Assembly: GCF_949987515.2 (NCBI RefSeq)
Contig: NC_082701.1
Coordinates: 41,681,755-41,745,754, forward strand
DNA from: Delphinus delphis
Taxonomy: Eukaryota > Chordata > Mammalia > Artiodactyla > Delphinidae
Reading direction: 5' to 3'
Length of the DNA: 64,000 bases
In this document: positions 46,140-57,235 of the stretch, one piece after another
Numbering within the stretch: position 1 is the stretch's first letter
Layout of the letters: every line of letters begins with the position of its first letter
Translations under genes and position numbers: made by a program
The notes under the pieces: generated by a model
Told to the model about the DNA's origin: nothing
Databases searched by the model: none
The model's input: only the letters and a program-made list of their open reading frames with translations

Positions 46140-47560
46140 TATTATTATATTCTTTTATTTGATTTCTATTTGTATTGCATTATAGTCAGAGAAGATAGTT
46201 TCAGTCAGATGCTAATTCTTAAGTATTTATTGAACCACCTTTTAGGGTCTGTTACCTATTCCAAGTGTACTTCAAAACAACGTGTGTTCTCTAATTGTTG
46301 GGCGTAGTTGAGCACACAAGCTTATTAATTGGGTTCAAATCTATGTTATTAATTGGGTTCAAGTCTATGTTCTTTTAATATCTGTAGATCTATACGTTTT
46401 GGGGAAAAGTATATTAAGATGGTTGACTATTTGCAGACATGTCATTATATCTTTGCAGAGCTCACGCCATCTCACACACAACACGTTTTTAACTTTTATT
46501 TTCTGGAGTGTATCTTCCTGGTGAACGACTCCTTAATAAAGGAGACAGTTATCTCACGAGTTCTTTTCCCCAGCCAGCTTTCTTGTGATTAACATTTGCC
46601 TTATGGACCTTGTTCCGTTCCCTTAACTTTTCTTTGTCATTAGGCTCTAGATGGGTCTCTTGCAAATAGTCTTATAGCTGCAGTTCTCAGTTCAATCTGA
46701 GATCTCCCTTTTAACAGGGATTCACATCCATGTCAGTCTGTGTTTTCTCGTCCTCACGTTTCTTTGCTCCTTTTCTTCCCCTTTCCTCCCTTCCATTAAG
46801 TGAAGCAGACTTTCTTCTCCCCCTCCCTTCCTTCTACTTCTCTGGAACGTGTACGCGGCCGTCTCACGGTCTCATTTACCGTCCATTGCCATCATTCCGC
46901 AGCTTGTCTGTGGAGCCTGAAGTTCATCGGCCCCCCTACCCTCCTCCCAGATGAGACAGGGACCTTGAAATGCTTCCCTGGGGCCACACCCCGTCTCTCA
47001 TGTTGTTCTTCTCCAAGATGTCGTCCAGCGTTGGTTTAACCCCCCCCCCAACCCACCGCAATAGCCATCTTCGTTGCTGCTGCGTTTACAGTGAACACTT
47101 ACTTAGATTGACCTGCACGTCTGCCTGCTTGTCTGCTCCCCACGCGTCGCCCACACCACTCTTTTCCTCTGGATCCATTGTCTTTCCTGACGGACGACGA
47201 CGGGTCCTTCTTCACCTGAGAGCTGAGCTTGCCCGACTTCCCCAGGTTCACCCTTGTTTTGTCTGAGAAAGTCTCCCTGTGGCACTCGCACTCAGGTGAT
47301 GGGTTGGGGATAGAATTCTAGGTTGACGGTTATTTTCCTTAAACCCTTTGATGAGTCTGTGTTTTCATTTTCCCCCCTCATATTTGATGAGAAAGCCTGT
47401 TATTCCTTTGCAAGCAATGTCTCTTCTCGCTCTGGGTGTTCTTCAGGTTTGCTCTGCCTTTGGTGACCTGCAGCGGATCTGCTTTTCAAGAAGTCAAGAA
47501 AGCTTGAGGTTTCCGGTTTTTACTGAAAAACCTTTGTTTGTGTGTATCTCCTCACGCCAT
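46140..47560 (-). repeat. Old L1 fragment, ORF2 5' and ORF1 region, antisense
   Basis: TAGATGGGTCTCTTGCAAAT (46649-46668) is the antisense L1 endonuclease region, and GGATAGAATTCTAGGTTGAC (47308-47327) is a signature of the antisense L1 ORF1 region. No open frame survives. Confidence 0.75.
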
Positions 47561-47849
47561 GGTTCTGTGCCCTTCTGCCAGGCTGGGAGGCAGACTCCTG
47601 GTGGGCTTTCCTAGGCCGGGCAGCCTCATGCTGACCTCAGGCCTGGTGCCCTCGCAGTGGCCTGCACGTCCTGGGCTCGGCATCTGCTGGCCTCCCATCC
47701 CCTCCTTCCTCCTGACTGCCGGAGTTTACCCCCCCTTTCCTGCAACCTCCACTGGGGAGTTGTATTCACATCGGAGACACTTGTAAGCGGTCGGGAAAGC
47801 TTGTCAGCTCCGATCGTGCTGTTGGAAGCAGCACAGCACCATTGCCTGC
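47561..47849. other. Intronic sequence, nothing recognised
   Basis: GC-rich spacer between an L1 and an L2 relic. Confidence 0.45.
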
Positions 47850-48420
47850 TCAGAGCTTCGAGAGAACTGGGGACACAGATGAACACCCAGCTCAGCCTGG
47901 GGGCGGGGGTGGGAGGCGGGCAGTTCTGGAAAGCTCCAGGGAATGACTGAAGAGGTTTCAGCAGGGGGACGACAGGATCTTTTTCGTGCCTCTGATGACA
48001 CTGTGTAGGACACGTTTGAAGTAGGGTGCCGGGCAAAGTGAAGACAGAGGAACGGGTTAGGAGGCTACGTCTGGAACCAGGAAAAAGGGGCTGAGGTTCT
48101 GGGCAGTGATGGTGGTAGTGGAGAGAGAATGAGAAAGTGAAATGAATAGAACTTGGTGCCCTGACCTGGGCAGAGGAGGGATCCAGGCTGATCCAGGCTT
48201 TCTGTCTCCGTGATGGGTAGATGATGCCACCTCTCCCCGGGACAGGCTTGACAGGAGGAGGGAAGCAGTTTGGGGAAAGGGCCAAGAGGATGAGCTCAGT
48301 GTTGGACATAGGAAGACTCGGCCGTCTGCGGCACGTTCAGGGGATTTGTCTGGTCGGTGGCTGCACATACGTGCTTGGACCCCTTGCTGGGACAGGGGAC
48401 ACTGGGTAATTGTCTGTCAT
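47850..48420 (-). repeat. L2 reverse-transcriptase relic
   Basis: The minus strand includes MSNTELILLALSPNCFPPPV, matching the L2 block MSKTELLIF...PAPPP, within a 227-codon frame (47626-48309) that is otherwise degraded. The frame is a relic, not a gene. Confidence 0.75.
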
Positions 48421-48539
48421 TGAAACCACAGCATGGGTGACACACTGTAGGAGAATGTACAAAATGAAAAGGACTAAAGGTAAAACAATATTTAGGGAGT
48501 GAGGAAACAGAAACATACTCCTGCATGATTCCTGCTGCT

Positions 48540-48750
48540 TCTTGAGGTCTGACATGGCCCCTTCTGGAAGCCTACACCGGCCACCCACGCTTAGGTGGCC
48601 CCTGTGCGTATCTCGGTGTTTGTTAAACTTTGCCCATCCTCTCAGTGTTGACGGGTGCCTTGAGGTCGGGGCCTGCATCCCACCCATTTTGTGTTCACTC
48701 TCTCTGGACGAAGCCCACCTCATTGTGGGCGCTTGGTAAATACCCGCCAA
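48540..48750 (+). repeat. L2 3'-end relic, sense
   Basis: GGCCCCTTCTGGAAGCCTAC and the terminal CATTGTGGGCGCTTGGTAAATA fit the sense L2 terminus (approximate). Confidence 0.45.
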
Positions 48751-50265
48751 GAGAAGGAGAGCGGGTGGGGGAGGGATGGGTGATGGGGGCCCAAGAGAGG
48801 AAAGCCCTGGGGGAAGGGGGTCCCTGACCCGAGGGCCAGGAGGGTTGGGGGATGGGCGGGGGTTCCGCCCACTGGGCCAGGAGCCTGCGCCGGGGGCCTC
48901 GCGACGAACGTGCTGCCTGCCTAGAACCATATAGTGACTGGAGTTTTATTTTCTAAATAAAAGTGGTGTCACCCCATCCCTCACCAGCTACAAACCCAGA
49001 GAGGACTCAGTAGATCGGAGATGCAACGCCCCCCCCCCCGCCAGGATTGCTGGCCTCTTAGACTCGCTCTAGAAGTGACTGTGGTCGAAGTGTCCATTCG
49101 ACCCTGACAAAAACAGAAGTAGCCCTTCCTAAAGGAGGATTTTGAAAGACCTGCCCTCTGTGATTTGACATGAACAGAGGGACTTCCTTCTGGAAGGAAG
49201 CGAAACACACGGGGAACAGCTGCAGACATGGGCGGGCCACTGTCCTCAGGGAGAGCTGGAGACCCTGCCCTTGTGCCCGGCGGCGTCCAGGTGGAGGGCC
49301 GCCTGTCCTGATGACGCTGGGGTTTATCGTGAAACACTCGCTCCGCGTATCACCCCTGGGAAAAGCATCTGTTTACGACCTGCCTGTGCTTGGTGCAAGG
49401 CAAGCTTCCCCACACACACACATCCTGTGACCAAACACAGAGAATGCTGCGTTAGTGCCGAAGGCTCTGGAACTGCTGGCCACTCCCCCAGAGGATCCGT
49501 GCACCGGGCCGCTGCACTTCACCTCACTCCCATCCCGGTTCCCTTTCAAGTGTTAGAGCTCCAGTAGGAAATGCCACTGGAATGCCATGGAGAAAAGAGG
49601 GTGGGCTCAAGTCCCAGGCTGCCAGGGGTAAGAGTCTTCTGCCGACCAGGGGTCTGTACAGGAGGGGACATGTTCTGGGCTGCTTCAGCCCCTGGAGAGA
49701 CTTGGGATGTCCCACCCTGTGCAGGACTTTTCAATGTGCGGCTGCACCAGCACGCCCGCGGATTTCTCTGATGAGCAGAGGACTGGAGGAAACGGAAGCA
49801 AAGTAACTTGATCAAGGCCATTTGCCTGCAATGATAGCTTGGAGCAGATGAAACAAGATGAAAGTCCCCGAATTCCACAGTTTGCTGAGCCATTAAATCC
49901 TGTAACAGAAGATGGGGAGGAAAGCCCCTCCCCCTTGCGGCCAGCCAGCCTCCATCGCAGCTGTCACCCGCAGCTATAAAATCTCCTTTCTTTTCTTGAA
50001 AAAATAAGGAGGGTGCTCTGGTCCCGTAAAGATTTCCAGTGTGTGAAGCGCTAGCAGGAGATGTCACCGGACCCCCTGGGGTGTCCACTCCCTGTGTGTT
50101 GCTCGGGCCCTGCCACTGCTCTGTCTCCAAAATAGGCACAAGAAACCCCTCACTGGCCTTAAAACCATTTTGGTTTGAACTTAAAATGGGGAGAAAAAAC
50201 ATGGTTTGAGGGCAAGTTCTTATTTTTCCTTTAGATCAACCCATTTTAAAAAGATTATTGCGTGG
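48751..50265. other. Intronic sequence, nothing recognised
   Basis: GC-rich in the first part, with a C-run at 49029-49040. Overlapping open frames at 49546-50202 (218 codons, -) have no family resemblance and no splice support. Confidence 0.5.
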
Positions 50266-50484
50266 ACTTCCCTGGTGGTCCAGTGGTTAAGAATCCGCCT
50301 TCCAGTGCAGGGGACGTGGGTTTGATCCCTGGTCAGGGAACTAAGATCCCACATGCTGCAGGGCAACTAAGCCTGCACGCTCTAGAGCCCGCGCACCACA
50401 ATTAGAGAGAAGCCCTCACGCCGCAATGATAGATCCCACGTGCCGCAACTAAGACCGGACGCAGCCAAAAAAAAAAAAAATTTT
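50266..50484 (+). repeat. CHR-type SINE at the edge of an L1
   Basis: GGTCCAGTGGTTAAGAATCC head, GGTTTGATCCCTGGTCAGGG B-box region and a 14-base A-run (50468-50481). No clear target duplication; the right flank begins directly in L1 sequence. Confidence 0.88.
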
Positions 50485-50865
50485 AATTATGATAAAATAC
50501 CCATAACTTAAAATTTACCATTAGTCACAGTTAGTACATTCACAGTGTTGTGCAACCGTCACCACTGTCTAGCTCCAGAATATTTTCATCACCCCAAAAG
50601 GAAACACCCTGACACCCTGACTCCTCTGCTTTCTGTCTCTGTGGACTTGCCTGTTCTGGACATCTCATATGAGTGGAATTACACACAGTATGTAGCTTTC
50701 TGTGTCTGACTTCTTTCACTTCGCATAATGTGTTCAAGGTTCATCCGTGTTGTAGCAGATGTCATTACTTCATTCCTTTTTATGGCCGAATAATATTTCA
50801 CTGGATGGATAGACCACATTTTGTTTGTCCCTTCATCAGCTGATAGATATTTGCGTTATTTCTAC
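50485..50865 (-). repeat. Old L1 host fragment, left half
   Basis: ATACCCATAACTTAAAATTT (50498-50517) to CATCAGCTGATAGATATTTG is antisense L1M 3' region. It stops at 50865 and resumes at 54069, so the intervening L1 is a later insertion. Confidence 0.75.
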
Positions 50866-51533
50866 TTTTTCTTTTTTTCTGAAGTATAGTTAATTTACAA
50901 TGTTGTGTTAGTTTCAAGTGTACAGCAAAGTGATTCAGTTATATATATTATTACATATTATGTATATTTATTATATATTATATATATTTATTATGTATCA
51001 TATATTATTTTCCAGATTCTTTTCCATTATAGGTTATTACAAGATGTTGAGTATAGTTCTCTGTGCTATACAGTAGGTCCTTGTTGTTTACTTATTTTAT
51101 ATATAGTAGTGTGTATATGTTAATCCCAAACTCCTAATTTATCTGTCCCCCCATTCCTCTATCCCCTTTGGGAACCATAAGTTCGTTTTCTATGTCTGTA
51201 AGTCTATTTCAGTTTTGTAACTAAGTTCATTTATACGATTTTTTTAGATTCCACATATATAAATGATATCACGTGATATTTGTCTTTCTCTGTCTGGCTT
51301 ACATCACTTAGTATGATAACCTCTAGGTCCATCCATGTTGCTGCAAATGGCATTATTTCATTCTTTTTATGGCCAAGTAGTATTCCATCGTATATATGTA
51401 CCACATCTTCTTTATCCATTCATCAGTCAATGGACATCTGGGTTGCTTCCATGTAAATAGTGCTGCAGTGAACACTGGGGTACATGTATCTTTCTGAATT
51501 ATGTTTTTCTCTGGATCTATGCCCAGGAGCAGG

Positions 51534-52550
51534 ATGATACTATAAAACTCCTAGAGGAAAACATAGGCAGAACACTCTTTAACATAAATCGTAGGAATAT
51601 CTTTTTGGATCTGTTTCCTAGAGTAATAGAAATAAAAACAAAAATAAACAAATGGGGTCTAACTAAACTTAAAAGTTTTTGCACAGCAAAGGAAACCATA
51701 AACAAAATGAAAGAACCTACAGTATGGGAGAAAATATTTGCAAACGATGCTACCAACAAGGAATTAATCTCCGAAGTATACAAACAGCTCATGGAGCTTA
51801 ATATCAAAAAAAAAAAAAAAAAGAAAGAAACAACCCAATCAAAAAATGGGCAGAAGACCTAAACAGACATTTCTCCAAAGAAGACATACAGGGACTTCCC
51901 TGGCGGTGCAGTGGTTAAGAATCCGCCTGCCAATGCAGGGGACACTGGTTCTAGCCCTGGTCCAGGAAGTTCCCACATGCCGCAGAGCAGCTAAGCCCAT
52001 GCACCACACTACTGAGCCTGTGCTCTAGAGCCTGCGAGCCATAACTGCTGAGCCCGTGTGCCACAACTACTGAGCCCGCATGCTGTAACTACTGAAGTCC
52101 ACGGGCCTAGAGCCCGTGCTCCGCAACAAGAGAAGCCACTGCAATGAGGAGCCCGCGCACCGCAACGAACTAGCCCCTGCTCGCTGCAACTAGAGAAAGC
52201 CCACGTGCAGCAATGAAGATCCAGTGCAGCCAAAAAATAAATAAAATTAAATAATTTTAAAAAGACATACAGATGGCCAAAAGGCCCATGAAAAGATGTG
52301 CTAATTATTAGAGAAATGCAAATCAAATCTACAATGAGGTATCACCTCACACCAGTCAGAATGGCCATCTTCAAAAGGTCTACAAATAACAAATGGTAGA
52401 GAGGGTGTGGAGAAAAAGGAACCCTCCTACACTGTTGTTGGGAATGTAAATTGGTACAGCCACTATGGAGAACAGTATGGAGCTTCCTTTAAAAACTAAA
52501 AATAGAGCTACCATATAACCCTGCAATCCCACTCCTGGGCATATATTAGG
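51534..52550 (+). repeat. Inverted internal L1 segment (contains a SINE)
   Basis: Sense-orientation L1 ORF2 C-terminal sequence: [20 protein letters not shown] at 51605-51862 in the + frame, then TCACACCAGTCAGAATGGCC and ATCCCACTCCTGGGCATATA. Both breakpoints show short duplicated sequence in opposite orientation: ATGCCCAGGA against TCCTGGGCAT, and ACTATAAAACTCCT against AGGAGTTTTATAGT. Confidence 0.85.
51892..52262 (+). repeat. CHR-2-type SINE, expanded (about 370 bp)
   Basis: Target-site duplication AGACATACAG at 51882-51891 and 52263-52272. The body carries about four CCACAACTACTGAGCC-like modules where most copies here carry one or two. Confidence 0.94.
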
Positions 52551-52590
52551 AGTTTTATAGTATCCAGTCTTACATTTAGGTCTTTAATCC

Positions 52591-52795
52591 TTTTTTTTTT
52601 GCGGTACGCGGGCCTCTCACTGTTGTGGCCTCTCCCATTGCGGAGCACAGGCTCCGGACACGCAGGCTCAGCGGCCATGGCTCACAGGTCTAGCCGCTCC
52701 ATGGCATGTGGGATCTTCCCGGACCAAGGCACGAACCCGTGTCCCCTGCATCGGCAGGCGGACTCTCAACCACTGCGCCACCAGGGAAGCCCCAT
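52591..52795 (-). repeat. CHR-type SINE, short form
   Basis: Target-site duplication GGTCTTTAATCC (52579-52590) against GGTCTTCAATCC (52796-52807). Inserted in L1. Confidence 0.95.
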
Positions 52796-53171
52796 GGTCT
52801 TCAATCCATTTTGAGTATATTTTTGTATATGGTATTAGAGAATGTTCTAATTTCATTATTCTACATGTAGGTGTCCAGTTTTCCCAGCACCACTTATTGA
52901 AGAGACTGTATTTTCTCCATTGTGTATTCTAACCTCCTCTGTCATAGACTAAATTGACCATAAGTGTGTGGGCTTATTTCTGGGCTTTCTATCCTGTTCC
53001 ATTGATCTATATTTCTCTTTTTGTGCCGGTACCATACTGTTTTGATTACTGTAGCTTTGTAGTATAGTCCGAAGTCAGGGAGCGTGATTCCTCCAGCTTT
53101 GTTCTTCTTTCTCAAGATTGCTTTGGTTATTCAGGGTTTTTTGTGTTTCCATACAAATTTAAAATTTAAAA

Positions 53172-53265
53172 TTCTGTGAACTAGAACAAATGAAAAATGC
53201 CATTGGTAATTTGATAGGTTCTGTGAACTAGAACAAATGAAAAATGCCATTGGTAATTTGATAGG
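53172..53265. repeat. Tandem 47-bp duplication in L1
   Basis: The unit starting TTCTGTGAACTAGAACAAAT occurs at 53172-53218 and identically at 53219-53265. Confidence 0.9.
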
Positions 53266-53836
53266 GATTGCATTGAGTCTGTAGATTGCCTTAGGTAGTA
53301 CAGTCATTTTAACAATATTGATTCTTCCAATCCAAGAACACAGTATATCTTTCCATTTGTTTGTGTGGCCTTCAGTTTCTTTCATCAGTGTGTTATGTTA
53401 TAGTTTTCAGAGTACAGGTCTTTTGCCTCCTTCGGTGGGTTTATTCATAGGTATTTTATTCTTTTTGATGTGATTGTAAATGGGTTTGTTTCCTTAATTT
53501 CTCTTTCTGATATTTCATTGTTAGTGTATAGAAATGCAACAGATTTCTGTATATTAATTTGTACCCAGCAACTTCACTGAATTCATTGATGAGCTCTAGT
53601 AGTTTTCTGGTAGCATCTTTAGGATTTTCCATGTTTAGTATCATGTCATCTGCAAACAGTGACAGTTTTACTTCTTTTCCAATTCTCTTATTGCTGTGGC
53701 TAGGACTTCCAAAACTATGTTGAATAAAAGTGGTGAGACTGGGCATCCTTGTCTTGTTCCTGATCTTGGAGGAAATGCTTTCAGCTTTTCACTATTGAGT
53801 ATGATGTTAGCTGTGAGTTTGTCATATATGGCCTTT

Positions 53837-53966
53837 TTTGTTTTTTTTTTTTAATTTTTATTGGAGTATGGTTGCTTTACAATGTTGCATTAGCTTCCAC
53901 TGCACAACAAAATCAATCAGCCATACACATCCAGATATCCCCTCCCTTTTGGACTTCCTCCCATTT
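53837..53966 (-). repeat. Very short 5'-truncated L1 3' tail insertion
   Basis: A T-run then antisense L1 3' terminus (TTATTGGAGTATGGTTGCTT), only about 130 bp, flanked by the duplication ATATGGCCTTT at 53826-53836 and 53967-53977. Confidence 0.85.
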
Positions 53967-54068
53967 ATATGGCCTTTATTAAGCTGAGGTATGTTCCCTC
54001 TATGCCCACTTTCTGAAGAGTTTTTATCATAAATGGGCATTGAATTTTATCCAAAGCTTTTTCTGCAT

Positions 54069-54200
54069 TGTTGTAAATAATGCTGCTATAAACATCCCTG
54101 TACAAGTTTTTGTTTGAACACCTGTTTTCACTTCTTTTGGGTATATATCCAGGAGTGGAATTGCTGGGTCGTGTGGTAATTCTGTGTTTGACTTATTGAG
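54069..54200 (-). repeat. Old L1 host fragment, right half
   Basis: GTAAATAATGCTGCTATAAA, ATCCAGGAGTGGAATTGCTG and GTGTGGTAATTCTGTGTTTG continue the antisense L1M interrupted at 50865. Confidence 0.75.
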
Positions 54201-54733
54201 AAAGCAAACTCAATCCACGTTGTCTTACTTTGTTGTCTGCTGATGGCAGTGTGGACGGCACCAGCCGGGGGCTGCTTAGCTGCCTAGCTCTTCAGACCAA
54301 AAAGCCAGTTCTTCTTCCTGCCCTCAACACCTGGAACCACTCACCCCCCTCTCTTCTGCCCAGATCCCACGGCAGCCCCACGGAGACAGGCAGGGAATCA
54401 GGGCAGGGCCACTCAGGGCTGCGGTGCTGGGGCTCCGCTTGCTCCAGGCCAGCCAGAGGGCCAGGATGAGGGTCGAAGGACCCCTCACCCAGATCACGGG
54501 CTGTGCATCTATCCCCAGGGCAGCCTGGCTCCCGCAGGAATGGAGAAGTGCCCGAGTCACTGCCTCCAATGGGCTCTGCTATTTTTATGTCCAAGTCTGG
54601 TTAAAAATAGCCGTCCTAAGCCAAGGTTTTAGCTGCAGCTGACAAGTCATTAAGCATCAGATACCTAATGCCCATGAGAGATAACCACGGGTCTCTTCCT
54701 GTGTTCATTTTCTGTTTCTACAAGATGTTTAAC
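54201..54733. other. Intronic sequence, nothing recognised
   Basis: GC-richer; open frames on both strands, none identifiable. Confidence 0.5.
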
Positions 54734-54740
54734 AAGAAAG

Positions 54741-55064
54741 GGGGCTTCCCTGGTGGCGCAGTGGTTGAGAATCCGCCTGCCAATGCTGGGGACACGGGTT
54801 CGAGCCCTGGCCCGGGAGGATCCCACATGCCGCAGAGCAACTAAGCCCATGCGCCACAACTACTGAGCCTTTGCTCTAGACCCCGTATGCCACAACTACG
54901 GAAGCCCGCATGCCTAAAGCCTGTGCTCCGTAACAAAAGAAGCCACCGCAGTGAGAAGCCCGCACACCGCAACGAAGAGTAGCCCCCGCTCGCCACAACT
55001 AGAGGAAGCCAGGGCACAGCAATGAAGACCCAATGCAGCCAAAAATTAATTAATTTTTTAAAAA
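54741..55064 (+). repeat. CHR-2-type SINE, long form
   Basis: Short duplication AAGAAAG at 54734-54740 and 55065-55071; AATTAATTAATTTTTT-type tail. Confidence 0.92.
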
Positions 55065-55071
55065 AAGAAAG

Positions 55072-56306
55072 CAGGTAGGAAACAGCCATGAGGAAAGCCC
55101 CTAACAACATCTCCATCCCTGCCCCCTGGGCGCGCCAACAAAGCCCAGCCCAGTGTTCTGGGCACTCAGAGGCCAAGAGCGCCACTGCCCGCAGGCCCCC
55201 TTCCTGCGGAAAGTGAGTCTGAGTGATGGTGCCGCCCAGACCAGCCGGTGCCTGGGCAGTGCCTCCCTGTCCCCTGGGCCAGGCGGGCGGAAGCACAGTT
55301 GTGCCGGCCTCCCCTGCCGTCCGACCCTTGGCATCCCGTCCAACGCCGAGAGCAACAGCCACCCAGGGAGCCTGGCCCGCCCGCCCCCAGCGCCAACCTG
55401 GGGAAATGAAGGCGTTCAGAGCACAGGGAGCAGGGCCTTCTCCTCTCACCTCCCAGCGCGGAGAGCGCCGATGAGGCACGAGGCGCAGCGCGGGACTGTA
55501 CCGGCCGCTGAGTCTCCCAGCTCTTGCATCTGCGGCATCTGAAGTGCGTTCAGTGCCCAGCCAGGCGCCTGAGGACGGGCGCTGCTCCTCCCCAGCAGGT
55601 GCGCAGCCACCCCGCGGGCACTGGGCACTCCGGGCCCTCCGACTGCTCAGCAGGTGGGAAGAAGCCCCGCTGGGCCAGCAGGGCCACGTGGCTCCTGGGC
55701 AGGGGAACGCGCTCCTGCCCCGCACGCTGCCAGCCACACAGGTAGAAGCACCGCTGACCCTCCCTCCCACTTCCCGGCCTCCAGGAAGCTGACGTCCAAC
55801 CGGTTCTAACAGCGGGACCCGCGACAGGCAGGGCCGAGCCGGGACTCACAGAAGACATTTCTCTCATCGTCGTGGTAGTCAGGTACCATGTGCGGGGAAG
55901 AGTCTCCACTTATCACTGGACGCAGCGCCCCCAGGGCTCCGTGTTGCCACCAGAGAGAACTGATAAACAGTGTCATCAGAGCCCCGTGCTGTGACATCCC
56001 CCTGCTGACATCTAAAGCCCAGTGACTGGTCCTCAGCCTCAGGCCAGAGGGCGGTGGCCGTGCCGCACTGCAGCTCCCTGCCCTGTACTGCCCCACAAGC
56101 GGGTTCTCAGGAGCCCGGCAGCGCCTGAACCTCGGGCCCTGGCTCCCCCAGGGCTTTGGTTCGGGACCGCAGCCCAGCACCATCTCTCCCGGCCTCATCC
56201 TCTCTGTGCCCTGGCCTGGAGACACCTGTGAGGCCCAGGGGCTGCCGGGGAGACTCCCCCACCTGGGCCCCCTGCTAACCGCCTGTCTTCTTTTCGGTCC
56301 TTCCAG
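55072..56306. other. GC-rich end of the last MYO1D intron
   Basis: No named repeat. It contains long chance frames and ends in a pyrimidine-rich acceptor (CTGTCTTCTTTTCGGTCC then TTCCAG, 56283-56306) that defines the start of the terminal exon. Confidence 0.6.
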
Positions 56307-56463
56307 TGAGAAGCGCCACCTTCAAGTCAACGTCACCAACCCTGTGCAATGCAGCCTGCACGGGAGGAAGTGCACCGTCTCCGTGGAGACGCGGCTCAAC
56401 CAGCCGCAGCCCGACTTCACCAAGAACCGCTCGGGCTTCATCCTCAGCGTGCCGGGCAACTGA
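56307..56463 (+). CDS. MYO1D: MYO1D, terminal coding exon (last 51 codons)
   Basis: The frame from the TTCCAG acceptor reads [20 protein letters not shown] and ends [14 protein letters not shown], stop TGA at 56461-56463. This is the C-terminus of unconventional myosin-Id as I know it in mammals. The exon starts with T, the last base of a split codon, most likely the Ser (AG|T) that precedes EKRH in the family. Myosin-Id is a single-headed, actin-based motor linked to endosome traffic and to left-right asymmetry in several animals. These residues close the basic, membrane-binding tail homology 1 domain. All upstream exons (motor, IQ motifs, most of the tail) lie outside the window. No break or unusual residue is seen. 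The gene faces CDK5R1 tail to tail. Confidence 0.95.
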
Positions 56464-57229
56464 TGCGCAGGGAGGTGGGGCCGCCCGAAGCCCGCCCGCT
56501 AGGCTCCACGCTGGGAGGGGCCCCCGCCTCCCCTGCGGCCCCTCCCCGAGGCCCACCCCCTGCTTTCTGCCTTTGGCCTCCGTCTTCCTCGGTCCCAACT
56601 GTCCGCAGACCCCTCAGCAAACCAAAGACCCCGTGTCCTGCCCAGCCCCTAGCCACCACCCCACCCCACCCCCCACCCCCAACTACAGCTCCCCTGCAGT
56701 CAGAGAAGGCCGCCCGCTGCCAGGCCAGGTCAGCCTGCCTGACCCCGTGACCAGCAGCTGGCCCTGCAAGGCGAGGGCTTGGGGAGCCCGGATGCAGTTT
56801 CTAGCCAAAGCCATGCCCTCGGGTCGGGGGAGGTTTGGGGGAGATGAGCTGGGGAGGTAGCCCTGCTCTCTCCCTGGGCCCAGCTGCCCTCTCCCCAGGG
56901 TGATGGCAGCCCCATGCCCTGGCTCAGGGAGCTTCTCAGAGCTCCTCGTGGACCCCCTCCCCGCCAGCAGCCAGCCAAGACCACCAGGTGAGCAGGTTCA
57001 CCTGTAGGGCCAGCCCCTCAGCCCAGGAGCCAAGGGCCGGCAGTCTGTCCTGCCCAGAGCCTGCCCCCAGCCCCGTGGCCACCTCCCCAGAGAGCGCAGC
57101 GCAGGGGATGCTCCAGGGATCATCTTACTTAACCGCACAGCCTGGGCCGTGGTTGTCTTGCACTTACTTTTGCAGTTTGCTAATCATATCATGTCTGCTG
57201 TGCCCACACTCGTGTCAGGAACGCTAATT

Positions 57230-57235
57230 AATAAA
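57230..57235 (+). terminator. MYO1D: MYO1D proximal poly(A) signal
   Basis: AATAAA, followed by G-rich sequence (GGGGGGTGGGGAGC) that could serve as a downstream auxiliary element. Use is not shown by the sequence. Confidence 0.5.

Larger units (their letters stand above)
50866..54068 (-). mobile_element. L1 inserted in an older L1, with an internal inversion
   Basis: Antisense L1 3' end from about 50866 (GAAGTATAGTTAATTTACAA), antisense to 51533. It then runs sense from 51534 to 52550, then antisense again from 52551 to about 54068. Comparison with the L1 at 3228-8636 shows the middle block is its 3728-4340 equivalent, turned round in place. Two SINEs (51892-52262 and 52591-52795), a short L1 tail insertion and a 47-bp tandem duplication add to it. 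ORF2 remnants are readable (for example [20 protein letters not shown] on the minus strand near 53640) but fully broken. Confidence 0.85.
1..56306 (+). other. MYO1D: Last intron of MYO1D (partial, runs off the left edge)
   Basis: The only MYO1D coding sequence I can find is the terminal exon at 56307, preceded by a pyrimidine-rich acceptor ending TTCCAG (56301-56306). No other stretch on the + strand translates to recognisable class I myosin. The 56.3 kb to the left is therefore read as one intron whose 5' splice site lies outside the window. A very long last intron is consistent with the large MYO1D genes of mammals. A short coding exon without its own ATG could have been missed by eye, so exon absence is an inference. 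Confidence 0.75.

Noticed and set aside
47626..48309. 227-codon minus-strand frame
   Set aside because: Contains the L2 block MSNTELILLALSPN; it is a degraded LINE-2 reverse transcriptase, not a host gene.
54841..55770. 309-codon minus-strand frame
   Set aside because: Its C-terminal part is read from the SINE at 54741-55064 and the rest from GC-rich intron; no family resemblance.
55818..55990. Exon-like stretch: minus strand VPDYHDDERNVFC followed by a GTGAGT donor, and an open + frame with DISLIVVVVRYHV
   Set aside because: Neither reading matches MYO1D or any family I know, and there is no convincing acceptor. A search of the translated stretch against mammalian proteins would settle it.
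56306..56860. Long + strand frames (133 and 184 codons) overlapping the MYO1D terminal exon
   Set aside because: Out of frame with the conserved C-terminus and continuing into the 3' UTR; chance frames in GC-rich DNA.
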